Positions 44,516 through 55,693 of a stretch of 64,000 nucleotides of DNA are shown in pieces. The DNA comes from Isoetes taiwanensis (taxonomy: Eukaryota; Streptophyta; Lycopodiopsida; Isoetales; Isoetaceae): positions 5,297,071 through 5,361,070 of the forward strand of contig JAJEKV010000047.1 of NCBI GenBank assembly GCA_021234155.1. Direction: 5' to 3'. The notes under the pieces are model-generated. The model saw only the letters and a list, made by a program, of their open reading frames with translations, was not told the DNA's origin and made no database searches. The first letter of the stretch is position 1. Each line of letters begins with the position of its first letter. Made by a program: the position numbers and the translations under genes.

Positions 44516-46580
44516 AGGTTTGAAAATCAGAATCTAATTAAAGACCTAAGGGAACTATATGATAAAGGACGGAAGACCACCTAAGCAAGACACGATATCA
44601 CCCCAGATAAATAATGTGAGTTAGAAGCAGTAAAACATAAATAGAGACCCAAAAAGATAGGGGAAAATGAACCTATGGACTTGAAAAATATACATGGATC
44701 CATATCAAAACCTGATGATCACTTGGTAACCAGCGAAGAATTGAGGCTGTAGCGTGGGCCATATAGCCCAATGGTCTACCAAGTATCATTTGATGTCGCA
44801 ATCGCAATTGTTGTGCAAATGGAGAGTAGAGTCGCGCTTCCCCGAACACGAACCCGAACTCCAAAGCACTCAAGCCATAAGTCCCCCTGTGGAAAGTAAC
44901 TCGAGCGAACCCCCGACTTAATGTCCCGTGCTCCGGCTTAAAGGTCACCTGCCAAGCTAGGTGGAAAATAAATGTACAACATAGAACCAACGGAGTTAGG
45001 ATATGTAGGTGATACACCTAAGCTGCTTAGATCACCCTACAAAAATGAAAAAAGGTTAGAGAGGAAACTCAGAGTGAAGGGTGATCGTGAAATTTCTCCA
45101 ATTGAAAACATCTCCATCCAAACCGTAGAACAATAAACAAGCCACAAAGAATAGTAACAGAGGTGCAAAGAAAAAACCAATTCCTAAGACGGGTCCTAAG
45201 ATACAAACAAGTGGCCACAATATTCAAAATAATAAGACACACGCCCGTGTAACCATCGGGCAAGCTAAAAGAACGAAAATATAAAATCTTATGCCTATAT
45301 ATATTATGATGAATCTTAAACAAATAACACTCATGTATACACGATTAAAACTGGTTCATGCAAAATGGGGCACAAATACCTTATTAGCGGTGCTACAAAA
45401 AACAACCATGTCCCTTCGAAAGCTAGACAAACCATACATGGGCAAACCGTAGAAAAAAGGAGAATGAGGAAAGCATAGAAACAAGGGGAGATGGGAAATC
45501 ATAGGAAATAGAAACCCCTAACACATGAAGAAAAGGGGAACAAACCTATAAGTCCACAACGAACAAGCAGGAGAAAGAAAAAATGAAGAAACCATAGAAA
45601 CTAGAACGAGAGAAGGGCAACCATAGGAACAAAAAACACCAAACGTGAAAAACAACAGAGCAAACAGGAACTCTATCCTACCATACTTAAATAAAAACAT
45701 GTCTCATTACGAAAACAAAGCTTGAAAATGCTAAACAACAGAGCAATGAATCGAGAGCTTATAAAGGAAAAATGCAAATACAGACGAGGAACAAAACCAC
45801 TATGAGAAACCACACGAATACTCTGGGATAAGCAAAAACCCACTTTAAGCAAGGAGGATATGGGGCAAGCAACCAAATAAAAAACAATAAAAAACAAGGG
45901 AGCACGATAAAAGAACAAACACAACCATGAAAAATTATAAAAACAGCAGAAAACTGAAAGAAGGGCACAAATTATAAAAAACAACAGAAACTTAACAGAG
46001 GGGCACCGACACGGTAACGCACCCTCAAGCAACTGCGGCAGAGGCCGAGGCTGAGGCGGTTGCAGGCCCCTACCAGGGAATAATCTGCCCGGGATGAAGA
46101 ACCAAACAGAGGCTGGATCGGATCAGAATAGAATGGATGTGAGTAGACTTGGACAACTGAAAAAGCAACAGGGACCTAGCTATGGAGGCAGAAAGCAAGG
46201 CGTGGCAGGAAGCAAATCCGGAAAACTCAAACTAGATAAGGGAGCGGATCCCAGAAAGCAGAGGACTTAAAGAAAAGACTAAAGAAAAACCTTCATGGAA
46301 ACGATGCAAAGAAAGCAGAAGCTTAAGTAGCCCTTTTGCCCGACCATCCTGCAGACGGCAACGCCGAAAAGAGATGATTCCATAACAGAAAACCATGAAG
46401 ACGCGCGAACTAAAACCGGAAGAAACCAGAGAGGTTAATCCAGGAAGGGCGGTTCACCTCAGGCAAAGGAAGGCACAAAAAAGAAGAGGGCAGGGAAAGA
46501 AAGGCAAAGGCACCACAAACCGCCACAAAGAAACCATCGGGATCCATAAGCATCCAAGCAAACAAGTGAAATAGATCCAG

Positions 46581-46784
46581 ATGCATCCCAAAAAACCAGA
46601 AAAAGAGATCCATATACAGCCAGCAATCGAAAATATACCAGAGAAAGAGATCAAAAGGCATCCAAATGACCGAATACCAGAGAAAGAGATCGAGAGGCAT
46701 CAACAACCGAATCTAAGTGAAAGAAATTCAGAGGCACCCATGCAGCCGATAAAACCAGAAAAAGATAAACTAACCGACTCATAG
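46581..46784. repeat. ~40-bp imperfect minisatellite
   Basis: CCAGAGAAAGAGATC-type units recur four to five times. Read on the plus strand they give PEKEI.RHP-like repeats, but the frame has no other sign of coding. Confidence 0.6.
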
Positions 46785-46933
46785 ATCTTCAGAACTAGAT
46801 CGTCAGAACCAGCTGTTTTGTAACGCACGAAACTTCTAAGCACGCCAGAGTCACCAACTATCCAGCAATAATCCAACTGATAAGAAATACACATGAGTGT
46901 GGATGTAAGTAGTGACAGGGTGAGCGTGGGAAG

Positions 46934-47131
46934 GGAAGCTGAATAGAGCCAAAGCATGAACAATAGGAAAGCTCAAGCTGAATAGAGCCAAAGCATGAAC
47001 AATAGGAAAGCTCAAGAGAACGCCGATAAGGAACAAAGAGGAAAAAATGGGTATAAATAGGAGGGCATGATGAAGACGTCCCCATCCAAGGAATGTCGGT
47101 TCTATTTCTATCGCAATAGAACCGTGGCATT
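46934..47131 (+). repeat. Direct repeat 2 of the purine-rich element
   Basis: It matches 41651-41808 but contains an extra ~40-bp internal duplication (GCTGAATAGAGCCAAAGCAT occurs twice). It carries TATAAATA at 47052-47059 and the hairpin core at 47098-47123. Homology to copy 1 ends at GTGGCATT. Confidence 0.8.
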
Positions 47132-48930
47132 GGTGACATGTGTCGACTGTTTAAAGGGTCTTCCATACTATAAATAGAAGGCACTTCCATCACTTCAACA
47201 CATTGAAAGCAATTGAGGTATTGGTGTGAGCGCATTCCTTGCATTCAAGCAAGGTATAAATTTTTCTAATGGGTAACATTGTCGAATTTTGTGTTGTTTG
47301 TTATTGAAGCGACATTTTCCTTTTGTTAATTCTAGTTAGTGAATGTACATTGTTTGTGGTTTGAGTTATTAGGTGCAGTTAAGCTTATATGTTGTCATCA
47401 TCTGATTTTAGATGGGCATTAGCAAAGACTATTATCATGATGTCATCACAAATAAAAAGGTTCCTATACATAGCAAGTGTTAAAGGGAATAACAGTGGAT
47501 TATATCATGCGCGACGTGGATGGTCGTCGAGCTTAGCATCTATATATCATATGGGCAAGGAACATATGGCAATATGGCGGGTTCAAATCTCGTATGTTCT
47601 GAAACTGATGCAATGTTTAATTACATTTTTAGCATGTAATTGGGAAAGGAAAATGCTCACAGCGGCATGTCGAAGGAGACTCGCAAGTTTGGCCTTGTAA
47701 GAGTAATTTGAGGACCGCCGCGATAAGTTTCTTGTATTAAAAAATATAAAACCATAGCTAAGTGCTCTTGTAATAAATAATATTATAGGGTTAGCTTGTA
47801 TTGCCATCAGAAAAATGGAGCACGCTACATCGGCATGTTGGATTGCTGTAAGATCTTCATCATCGAGCTGGTTACCCCAATATAAGTAGGTTGTATGGGC
47901 AACCTCGGCAAGGCGGAAGAGTGTAATGTAGACACTTATAGCATATATGTTATGAAGATCGCATGCCACAGTCTTTGCATTGTCCACTGTTGTCATTGTA
48001 TTTGATGTCTCTTAAATCCTCTAGGGTCGCGCTTCTAGGTTCGGTGGCCTAGATTGCTCTGGCATTCTCATATCATCTGCGTTCTCTGTCTTTGTGCTCT
48101 GTGACACCAGGCATGGCTTCCTCACGGTCGTAGCTTCCTGGTGAGGTTGTGCATCAGCTCTTGTGACTCATGGTAAGAGGCCCTCCAGTGCCAGACGTGG
48201 GCTGGGAAGGGTATGCGCATACGCGGTACACCCCACCAACTCTGCCAACGGGGCTCGGAATGTGAGCTGACTGGGCATGTTTCTGCTAAACAGGGCCTGC
48301 ATGTAGGTTGGTTGAGCTTCCCATTGTCCCGGAGCTATGCTTCTGATGTTTTATTATTTTGGCTATGTTCTTTGCTTTTGTTGCTCAAAGTTTGGTATTT
48401 CCTTGGATCAAGTTGTCCTTGTCTAGCACTATATTCACATAGAATCTTTTGTTTTGCTTGTGCTCATATCTTTATATCCAAGGTTCAAGAGTATTTCCAT
48501 GCAGTGGCAACCAGGGATCCCCACTTAGTCATAAGGACTAATCCCATTGAGTGCATGTGCAGTGAATCCGCAAGGCAATGGTCAAGTTGATGGCAACAAT
48601 GTAGCCAGGAATCGTGGTTGAGTTCCAGAGCGAGAAGCTCCTTCATGATTTGATTAGTTGCTATAGTATACAATGAGAATATTGTGAATAGTAAATCCCT
48701 AGATTTTTGTTGTCTTTAATGGATAAGAATGGATCATTCTCAACTGCGAAATAGAAGATTAAATTCTTCACCAGTATGATAGCTTTTTGTAAAGTTTTAA
48801 ACCAAATCTAGATGTAACCTTAAGTTAGACAAGATTTTGAGTTGCCAGGAGTGTCAACTCGGCACGCTCGTTACATATATCTATTAGGTTGCTCTAGATC
48901 TATATTATCAGTTCCTCTAACAGAATCTAA
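47132..48930. other. Non-coding stretch
   Basis: A further TATA-like site (ACTATAAATAGAAGG, near 47170) lies just past the purine-rich element. Short frames on both strands (for example 47583-47996 minus) resemble nothing known. No gene is supported. Confidence 0.45.
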
Positions 48931-49039
48931 ATTTTTTACTAGGAGTCAATATGCTTGAAGGCTTTTGGACCTAAGTGAGACTTGGATATATGGTTTTTGG
49001 CTAGTCGGCTGGATCTAAGATTGTCATTCTCGAGGAGCA

Positions 49040-50250
49040 AGAGAAGAGCAGTAGGAGTCTTGGATCTCATACATACGGACCTTTGGGGACCATTGAATGT
49101 GCAAGGCAGAACAGGTAAGAACTGTTTCGTCATTTGTTGATGATTATAATAGAAAGGAAAAATGTTACTGTCTAGCTAGTAAAAACCAAGCCTTGGAAGC
49201 CTTTAAATTGTATGTGCAACAAATGGAAAGGGAAACATGCAAAAATTAAAATGCCTGAGATCAGACAGAGGGAGAAAGTTTCTCAACAAGAAAGTTAAGC
49301 ATTTTTGCTCAAAACATGGTATAAGAAGGCAACTCACATGCAAGTACCCCACAACAAAATGGAGTGGTGAACATGAAGAATAGAACTGTACTTGATGCAG
49401 TAAAGCATTCCAGCCTTCCAAGTTATTTGTAGGAAGGGGCAGTAAAAGCAACGTACGTAATACAAAACAGATTGCTACTGCAAGTTTAGACGGGAATATT
49501 CTTGATATGAAATGGTCAGCTTCATAGGACCCATTGAACTACGATATGCTGAAAGTTTACGGATATTTAGGATACGTGCATGTACCAAAAGAAAAAAGGT
49601 AGAAGTTAGATGACAGAGCAGAGATAGCATATCTCGTTGGCTATGACGATGAATATAAAGGATATAGGATCTTTGTACCAGACCAAAATAGGATTCTAAT
49701 AGGCAGGGATGTAGTATTTGATGAGCAGATTTTATATAAGCAGAGAAAGGATGACAAGGCGAGAATTGGTAAAGCCAAGACATCACTGTCAGAAAAATAA
49801 GAAATGATTTTTACATTGATGAAGATGACCAATCATAAAATAATGTTGAGCCTGTACAATAAGAACGTGCAGATTTGGAATATCACATGAGACTGGACAA
49901 ATTGATGAATTAGGGTAAAATGCCCCTGTGTTTGCGAATAAGAGAAGGAAGATTGAAATAGAGAAGCTGGAGAACATGATACGTTATAATAAAGATACGT
50001 ATGGAAGGACAAGTAAAGGGAAAAGCAAAAGAATAGGGCAGTTAATGCTAACACAAGAATTGAGCACCGTGGATGAGCTGGAAGAAGAAGAAATTGCTGA
50101 AGTAACAGGACTGCATGACATGTCGTCATTAATGGCAATTGTTGAAGATGATGTTCCATGTAACTTTGAAGATGTGGTGCAGTCTAAGGATGATGATAAA
50201 TGGTTACAGGCAGCAAATAAAGAAATGGATTCGTTCAAAGACTCAAATAC
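49040..50250 (+). pseudogene. Copia E integrase and start of RT, broken
   Basis: Recognisable pieces are IHTDLWGPLNVQG near 49070, SDRGRKFL near 49260 with KHGIRRQLTCKYP, and the post-integrase stretch VYGYLGYVHVP, LVGYDDEYKGYRIF and IGRDVVFDE near 49560-49720. From 49928 a clean frame carries the acidic linker and the start of RT (DDDKWLQAANKEMDSFKDSN). Many stops occur before 49928. The frame is cut at TYDV (50250-50260) by the LINE insertion. Confidence 0.82.
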
Positions 50251-50260
50251 TTATGATGTT
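50250..50260. repeat. Target-site duplication, left copy
   Basis: CTTATGATGTT, identical to 51596-51606, flanks the LINE insertion. Confidence 0.9.
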
Positions 50261-50435
50261 TTTTTTTTTTTTTTTTTTTTTTTTGAAGAACGTGTTTTTA
50301 CTTCATATTATACACTCAAAATATTACAAAGTACTTCCAGAAGTAAGAAATGTCCCTGAAGCATCAATCACTTTTAGATGATCACTCCATATTGGAAGTT
50401 TAATACGATCAGGCCAATTGGAAATCTGAAAGCAA

Positions 50436-51236
50436 TTACAACTTCTTACGAATTTCTTGAAGTACCACCTGAGAAGAAATATGCTTATCATAAAAGTCCT
50501 TTCTTCGCCTTCGCTTCCATACACTCCATATTAGCCAAGACTTTGCCATGTGAAATGCAATCCTTTTAGAAGCAGTCCACTGATTTGGATAAATACCCAA
50601 AAGAAAGTGCTGACTATCCAAAGATACTCCAAAAAGAGAATGCAGCCAGGACCTAAGACTACTCAGCTCTGCACACAAATATAAACAATGCTCCAATGTT
50701 TCAATGCACCGCTCACATATTGGGCAAAGTGGGCTTACTCCCGGCTTAAAGCGATGAACCATCTCATTAACTCTCAAAGAGCGATGAATCACCTGCCAAA
50801 GTAAAACATTTACCTTTGGAGGATTATATTTAGACCAAACAAGGTTCCAGATGGATTGCCATTGAGAAGGCAAAGTCTGTAAGTGCCATTTTCGAGAAGG
50901 TGATAAAGTACTTGAGGATGTAAGCAATCTGTAGCATGAACTTACTAGCTTCTTGCCTTCTTTAATACCTTGAACAAAGTTCCAGCATCTCTGGTCACCA
51001 ACCTTCTTAATTAAAGGAAGAGCACTTGCTACATAAGCCCATATACTGATATCTTTATCCAACAACCCATATTTCTCCTGAAACCATTGCCAAGGAACAA
51101 TGTCAATACCAAAATACCACTGTTCAATAGAAATAATACCTGCTCTCCTCCACCTTGCTTGGGAATGCGCATGCATGAGTATACAAAGGCAACCACAGAA
51201 AGGGGGAAGATGCCTGAAGACAAGCTTCCCAATCAA
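50436..51236 (-). CDS. LINE-F zf-RVT region
   Basis: A 266-codon frame at the 3' end of the LINE polymerase protein. It has the linker WAYVASALPLIKKVGD, the zinc-binding domain with NPPKVNVLLWQVIHRSLRV and CPICERCIETLEHCLYLC, and the usual end (SWLIWSVWKRRR). The ATG at 51236 is internal; upstream sequence continues in the frame of 51124-51595, so one frameshift lies near 51200. Confidence 0.85.
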   Translation of the reverse strand: MIGKLVFRHLPPFCGCLCILMHAHSQARWRRAGIISIEQWYFGIDIVPWQWFQEKYGLLDKDISIWAYVASALPLIKKVGDQRCWNFVQGIKEGKKLVSSCYRLLTSSSTLSPSRKWHLQTLPSQWQSIWNLVWSKYNPPKVNVLLWQVIHRSLRVNEMVHRFKPGVSPLCPICERCIETLEHCLYLCAELSSLRSWLHSLFGVSLDSQHFLLGIYPNQWTASKRIAFHMAKSWLIWSVWKRRRRKDFYDKHISSQVVLQEIRKKL

Positions 51237-51595
51237 ATGTAATCACCTGCTGGACTACCTTCCAGGCCCGAAGCAAGCCTTTCAGTACTGGAGAGGCATG
51301 TGAATAAGCTTTCAATGGATATAACAATGCCCAAGGGAGCTCAATTCTCACACCTCGCTTATGAAAAACCATACACTTCTTTACTGATTGTTTAAGTAAC
51401 TTCATACCTGGTGATGCACAATCATCTTTCAACAAACTGAACAATAGCTTAGAAGCTAAGACCTTACCCTGTAAAGAAAGATCCAACATACCAAGTCCTC
51501 CTTGTTGTTTAAACAACATACATTTCTTCCACGCCACCTTCACAGTGCCTCCTTTATCGGTACACCAGACAAAATCTCTTACAATCTTTTTATCT
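51124..51595 (-). pseudogene. LINE-F reverse transcriptase C-terminal part
   Basis: It starts at the 5' truncation point and reads KKIVRDFVWC, VAWKKCMLFKQQGGLGMLDL, the conserved post-catalytic part of plant LINE RT. The catalytic YADD region is lost by truncation. The open frame extends to 51735 only by chance through the host copia sequence. Confidence 0.82.
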
Positions 51596-51606
51596 CTTAT
51601 GATGTT
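51596..51606. repeat. Target-site duplication, right copy
   Basis: CTTATGATGTT, identical to 50250-50260. The copia reading continues directly after it (VVDKPENINVVGNKW). Confidence 0.9.
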
Positions 51607-52950
51607 GTGGATAAGCCTGAAAATATCAATGTTGTGGGAAATAAATGGTCGTTTAGGATCAAAACAAATGTAGATGGAATAAAGAGACATAAGGCAAGAC
51701 TTGTAGCATAGGGCTTTTCGCAGAAAAAGGGTCAAGACTTTGACGAGACATTTTCATCTCTAGTCGAACAAACTAGCATTCATGTTTGTTGGCATTAACG
51801 AATAATCTGGACTGGGAACTTCATCAGATGGAAACTGCATTTTCGAATGCAGATTTGAAGGAAGATATATATATGATGCCTGCACCAGATTTTGAAAGTG
51901 GAGTATACAAGGTCTAGAAGTTGAAGAAAGCAGTATATAGTTTAAAGCAGGCATCTAGGCAGTGGTACATTTGCATGGACGGATTCTTAAGAAAACAAGG
52001 TTTCAAGAAACTTCACAATGATGGAAACTTGTATATTTTTGAAGAAGGAGGGAACTGCTGCATCATTGCGCTCTACATTGATGATTGCATATTGGCTGCA
52101 AGCAACATGACTATTTTGAATCATTGCAAAGATGTACCAAAAGGAGATTCAAGATCCCAAATCTTGGTGAATCACAACATTTTCTTAGAATGGAAGCCAG
52201 AAGAAATAGAAAGGAGAAGAGACAAATTTTAACTCAGACAAGAAATCAGCAGAACATTTTAAGGAGATTTAATATGGAGAATACAAAGGAATTGAAGAAG
52301 CCAATGGTTAGTGACCAAAAGTTTTCTTCAGATTTGAGTCCTAAAACTGGAAAGAAAGCAGAGAAAATGCAGCGCATCCCTTACAAGGAGCTTATTGGAT
52401 GTCTCCTTTACATAGCGAATAACACACGTCCCGTAATATGTTGAGTAGGTTTAATGAAAATCCAGGAAAAGCACACTGGATGGCTGCAAAACATATGCTT
52501 AGATTTCTGAAAGGAAGCATGAATTAAGGACTTATGTATAAAGAAGAAGATTTGATTTTGCACGATTTTGCAGATGCAAATTGGAAATCCACCTTAGGCT
52601 ATGTCATCCTTCTTGGCAATAACGTGATATCATGGAGGAGTAAAAGACAGACTACAGTTGCAATGTCATCAACAGAAGCCAAATATGCTGCTGCATCATT
52701 GGCTTCAAAAGAATTTGTTTGATTAAGGTGGTTGCTAGAAGAATTGGGATATAAGCAAGCAGGTTCTACCAAGCTATATAGTGATAGCATGAGCTGTATT
52801 GGAATAGTCAAAAATCCAATTCTACATGATAGAATAAAGCATATAGAATTGAACATTTATTTCATTGTTGATATTATGAAGAAAGCATTACCTAAATCTA
52901 AATCTAAAATATTCAGAAGATCACTGGGAATAAATACAGAGACATGTCAT
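51596..52950 (+). pseudogene. Copia E RT and RNase H, broken
   Basis: RT resumes with VGNKWSFRIK and HKARLVA, then SLKQASRQWY and the catalytic YIDD (ALYIDDCILAAS) near 52070, then PYKELIGCLLYIANNTRP near 52380 and RNase H with DFADANWKS, SSTEAKYAAAS and SDSMSCIGIVKNP to about 52860. Stops and frameshifts separate these. This copy can make no enzyme. Confidence 0.85.
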
Positions 52951-52960
52951 GAAGGGGGGG
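52951..52960 (+). other. Polypurine tract of copia E
   Basis: GAAGGGGGGG directly before TGTGAAATTT. Confidence 0.85.
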
Positions 52961-53430
52961 TGTGAAATTTCAATCATGACATGTTTGTATGTAGTATGAA
53001 TAATTGTGCCTAGGGGAAGCCCAATATTATTGAAGAAATCTCCTTATAAGCATGGAAATGGTTCGATACCATGATTTTAGGCGGCAAAATATTTCAAATG
53101 GATTTTGGATATGTGGCGATGAACTTTTAGACCTAAGCAATTCTTAGATATATGGTCTTCAACTAGTTGGCGGGAGCAGCCGAATTCCACAAAAATAAAA
53201 GAAGTAGCTCCAGAAGAAAAGGAAGAGCAGTTCCGGATGGAGATGGAATATCATCGAATAAATAGCATCGAATAAAATAAGTGCTTGTGTTCTCGGAATT
53301 AATTGGTCATTATTGCTATTGCTACAGTAGTTCTTCTATTAAAGTTTGAAGCTCTATTTTATATTCTCATTGCTTTTTAATTCAATCTTGCAATATTGCT
53401 AAGGGATATCTAACTTATTAGTAAAAATCC
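52961..53430 (+). repeat. 3' LTR of copia E (end approximate)
   Basis: It starts TGTGAAATTTCAATC after the polypurine tract. The end is not clear; a CA near 53430 gives a plausible ~470 bp. No 5' LTR is left for comparison. Confidence 0.5.
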
Positions 53431-53587
53431 ACAATAACTATGGAGAAGCTAGTTCAATGTTCTATAAAATACAAGGAATTGAAATATTGTCTTGGACTAG
53501 CTCGACCTATGTACATGTCGACAACAATATAGAGGGAGAAAAACATAGATATTTATGCTAGCAAAGGCTACTATAGGCCTCCTTCTA

Positions 53588-53900
53588 TTTTTTTTTTATT
53601 GAAGGACGTCGCACTTTATTGAATCAAAGAGTCAAATACAAGTATAAATGCAAAGACAAGAATAAAATCTTAGCGGATAAGCAGAGACGCACCGAGTGAA
53701 ACAACCTGCCTAAGCATAAAAGCACACATCCAAATATTCCTCAAAGATCAATTGCCTCTTATGAGGGGTAAGTGAAGAATAATGGTACAACTTAGCAATG
53801 TGACCTTGAGCTTCTTGGAGAACACAGTTATCTGTCACATCCAAACCTTCTATTTTCATGGTGGCAATGGGGGTAACATGACCTCCCTCCCCTCCAAAAC
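53588..53900 (-). mobile_element. Probable minus-strand LINE 3' end
   Basis: A short T-run (about 53588-53597) followed by CACTTTATTGAATCAAAGAG, read in reverse, resembles the 3' end of plant LINEs. No coding domain is present. Confidence 0.4.
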
Positions 53901-55140
53901 AACCACTAATTTAGATAATGTAGTTCTATACAAACATACTTAAGTGTCCCCTTTTCAAGATTAATGTGATAGAGACTGTAATGATTGGTCTGGCATGATC
54001 AAATCATATAAAATATATGTTAATGGTAAGCCCAGCAAGGACTCGCATGTGAAAGTAGATACTCATTTGGTCACATGTTGAATGGAATCCTGTAACAAGT
54101 ACGTAAGTAATAGAATCTAAATAGAAATAAGATATCTAGCTATAGATAAGTCCGTACTTGCATGTGTGTGAATGTTAAAGATTGGAACATCATTAATTCC
54201 ATAAGCTTGAGGAAACAAGTTTCTTCTATATAAGCATACATTATATAAAGCAACCATGTGACATTTATGTTGCTACATTATGGTTATAGAAGACTTCGAC
54301 AATATACATGATAAAAAAAATAGAGACATGTATACAAAATAGCTGAGCAGTATTTTTTATAATGAAGATTAAAATTTATTATCCTACTAGAATTAGTTAA
54401 ATTGTCCGGTCAATTGTCCATTAATAAAGCTCTACTAAGGATAATAATATGGCATTGTCTTGCACATGAACAAAGATAATTCTACTATGAAAACAACATA
54501 TATCTGGAATTAGCAAATCAACCTTGGGAAATGAAAACTAGGTATAGATGTCAACAAGTCAATCATGCGTAGCTTAAGTAAAAATATATTTTTAGCCAAT
54601 ATGCAGTTTATAGTATATTCAATTGTTGCTAATATAGAAATCAAAGACGAACTTAAGGAATGTTTTTTGTCAACTTTGTATTAGTATATAGAAAATTTTA
54701 GTCTTGTCCTACTTAGATATAGGAAAATATTGTCAATGATTGCTACTATAATCACTTTTTAATTGATCAACTTGCTATTTCAATTGATCACTAAGACCAT
54801 CTCAAGTTTGATAGGTAACTTCGATGTATAAATACAAACTGAAATCAACATATTAGAGCTACCAAAGGTTATCCTTGCTAGAATTGGATGTCTATACCTC
54901 CTCTTTGGACTCGGTTGAGGCTTATGTATATTCACACAATGTAGGAATCTACATGAATGTGATAGCAATTTTATATGCACAGATATAAGGATGCAACTAA
55001 TCCTTAACGTCCTCGAGATATCTGTATAATGAACAAGTGCGTCAGCTCCAAACAAAACAAACAAGCTCAAACATATAAAGGACATGGAATTCAAAATATA
55101 GAACATGGGCATGAACAGATTGTTTAGGGTCTGGGTTCGG
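53901..55140. other. AT-rich stretch, no gene recognised
   Basis: I see no conserved reading frame or repeat. The 171-codon minus frame at 54780-55295 overlaps the inferred LTR of element G and has no recognisable domain. Confidence 0.45.
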
Positions 55141-55681
55141 GATCTCGTGTAAGACAACCCTCTGTGAGGACCCTTAAATCGAACAGGAGAATCCTGGCTG
55201 AGTGTCACGCGGGATTTTGCAAAAGAACAGAAGGAAGGAAACAGAAAAGAACAAACAACAAACAGTGAGAGAAAATAAGACTTCCTTGATATCACTGGGT
55301 GTACATGAGCTCTCGGAAATCGAGAGAAAAACTAGAGATAAGGACTAAAGCTCATCTAAAAACCGAGTTCTATCTCTACTCATATATATAGTACAACGGC
55401 CTTGGGCCCAAAATAGATGTTTGGCAGATCTCGCTGCCAACTCCTGGATCAAAGCCTGATATTCCGGAATTCTGGCGATGCCTTCTTTATGTGCCTGGAA
55501 TCACGCTAGTTGTGGACTGAACTTCTGCAGGGCCGTCATTTATCTATTCTCTGTCTCTTCTTCGGCATGGTCTTCAGTCTTCGACGAGAGTCTACTTCCC
55601 GATGGTTGACCTGCTGCCTTATTCCTGCCCTGATCCGTGGTCTTCATGAATAGTCATGTACCTGGACGTACAGGACTAACA

Positions 55682-55693
55682 CTCCTCCCCACC
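55682..55693 (-). other. Polypurine-tract candidate of element G
   Basis: Minus strand GGTGGGGAGGAG followed by TGTTAG. Confidence 0.55.

Larger units (their letters stand above)
40102..47131 (+). mobile_element. Purine-rich non-coding retrotransposon derivative (LARD-like), partly tandem
   Basis: For ~7 kb the plus strand is strongly A/G-rich and all minus-strand frames are low-complexity Phe/Leu/Ser runs, so it is not coding. A ~160-bp direct repeat lies at 41651-41808 and 46934-47131, and the 20-mer CCTAGGATGGGTCCTGAGAT follows the first repeat (41810) and also starts the block (40102), with a diverged third copy at 45182. Long direct repeats around a large gene-free internal domain, plus TATA boxes in the repeats, fit a large retrotransposon derivative. 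The repeats lack clear TG...CA ends, so LTR status is unproven. Confidence 0.55.
50261..51595 (-). mobile_element. 5'-truncated LINE-F insertion
   Basis: A 1.3-kb minus-strand LINE starts with a T-run (its poly(A) tail, to 50284) and ends at 51595, flanked by an 11-bp duplication. It carries only the RT C-terminus and the zf-RVT domain. It is a different lineage from LINE-A/B: its zinc domain reads YNPPKVNVLLW and CPICERCIETLEHCLYLC, and no ORF3 is seen. Confidence 0.93.
48960..53430 (+). mobile_element. Copia element E, decayed, split by a LINE insertion
   Basis: Integrase, RT and RNase H remnants follow in order on the plus strand, then a polypurine tract and the start of a 3' LTR. Gag and protease are absent (5' truncated or beyond recognition). 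The LINE at 50261-51595 interrupts the RT domain. Confidence 0.85.

Noticed and set aside
40872-46032. Many minus-strand frames rich in Phe, Leu and Ser that look like membrane proteins
   Set aside because: They arise from the purine-rich plus strand; they have no conserved motif, lie in all frames and are interrupted at random.
47389-47740. Copia gag-like stretch (MAIWRVQISYVLK)
   Set aside because: A single short resemblance without LTR, knuckle or frame support.
47583-47996. 137-codon minus-strand frame
   Set aside because: No domain recognised and no neighbouring element part in the same frame; it looks like chance.
54780-55295. 171-codon minus-strand frame with a signal-peptide-like start
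   Set aside because: It overlaps the inferred LTR of element G, has no homology I recognise and its composition follows the local AT-rich sequence.
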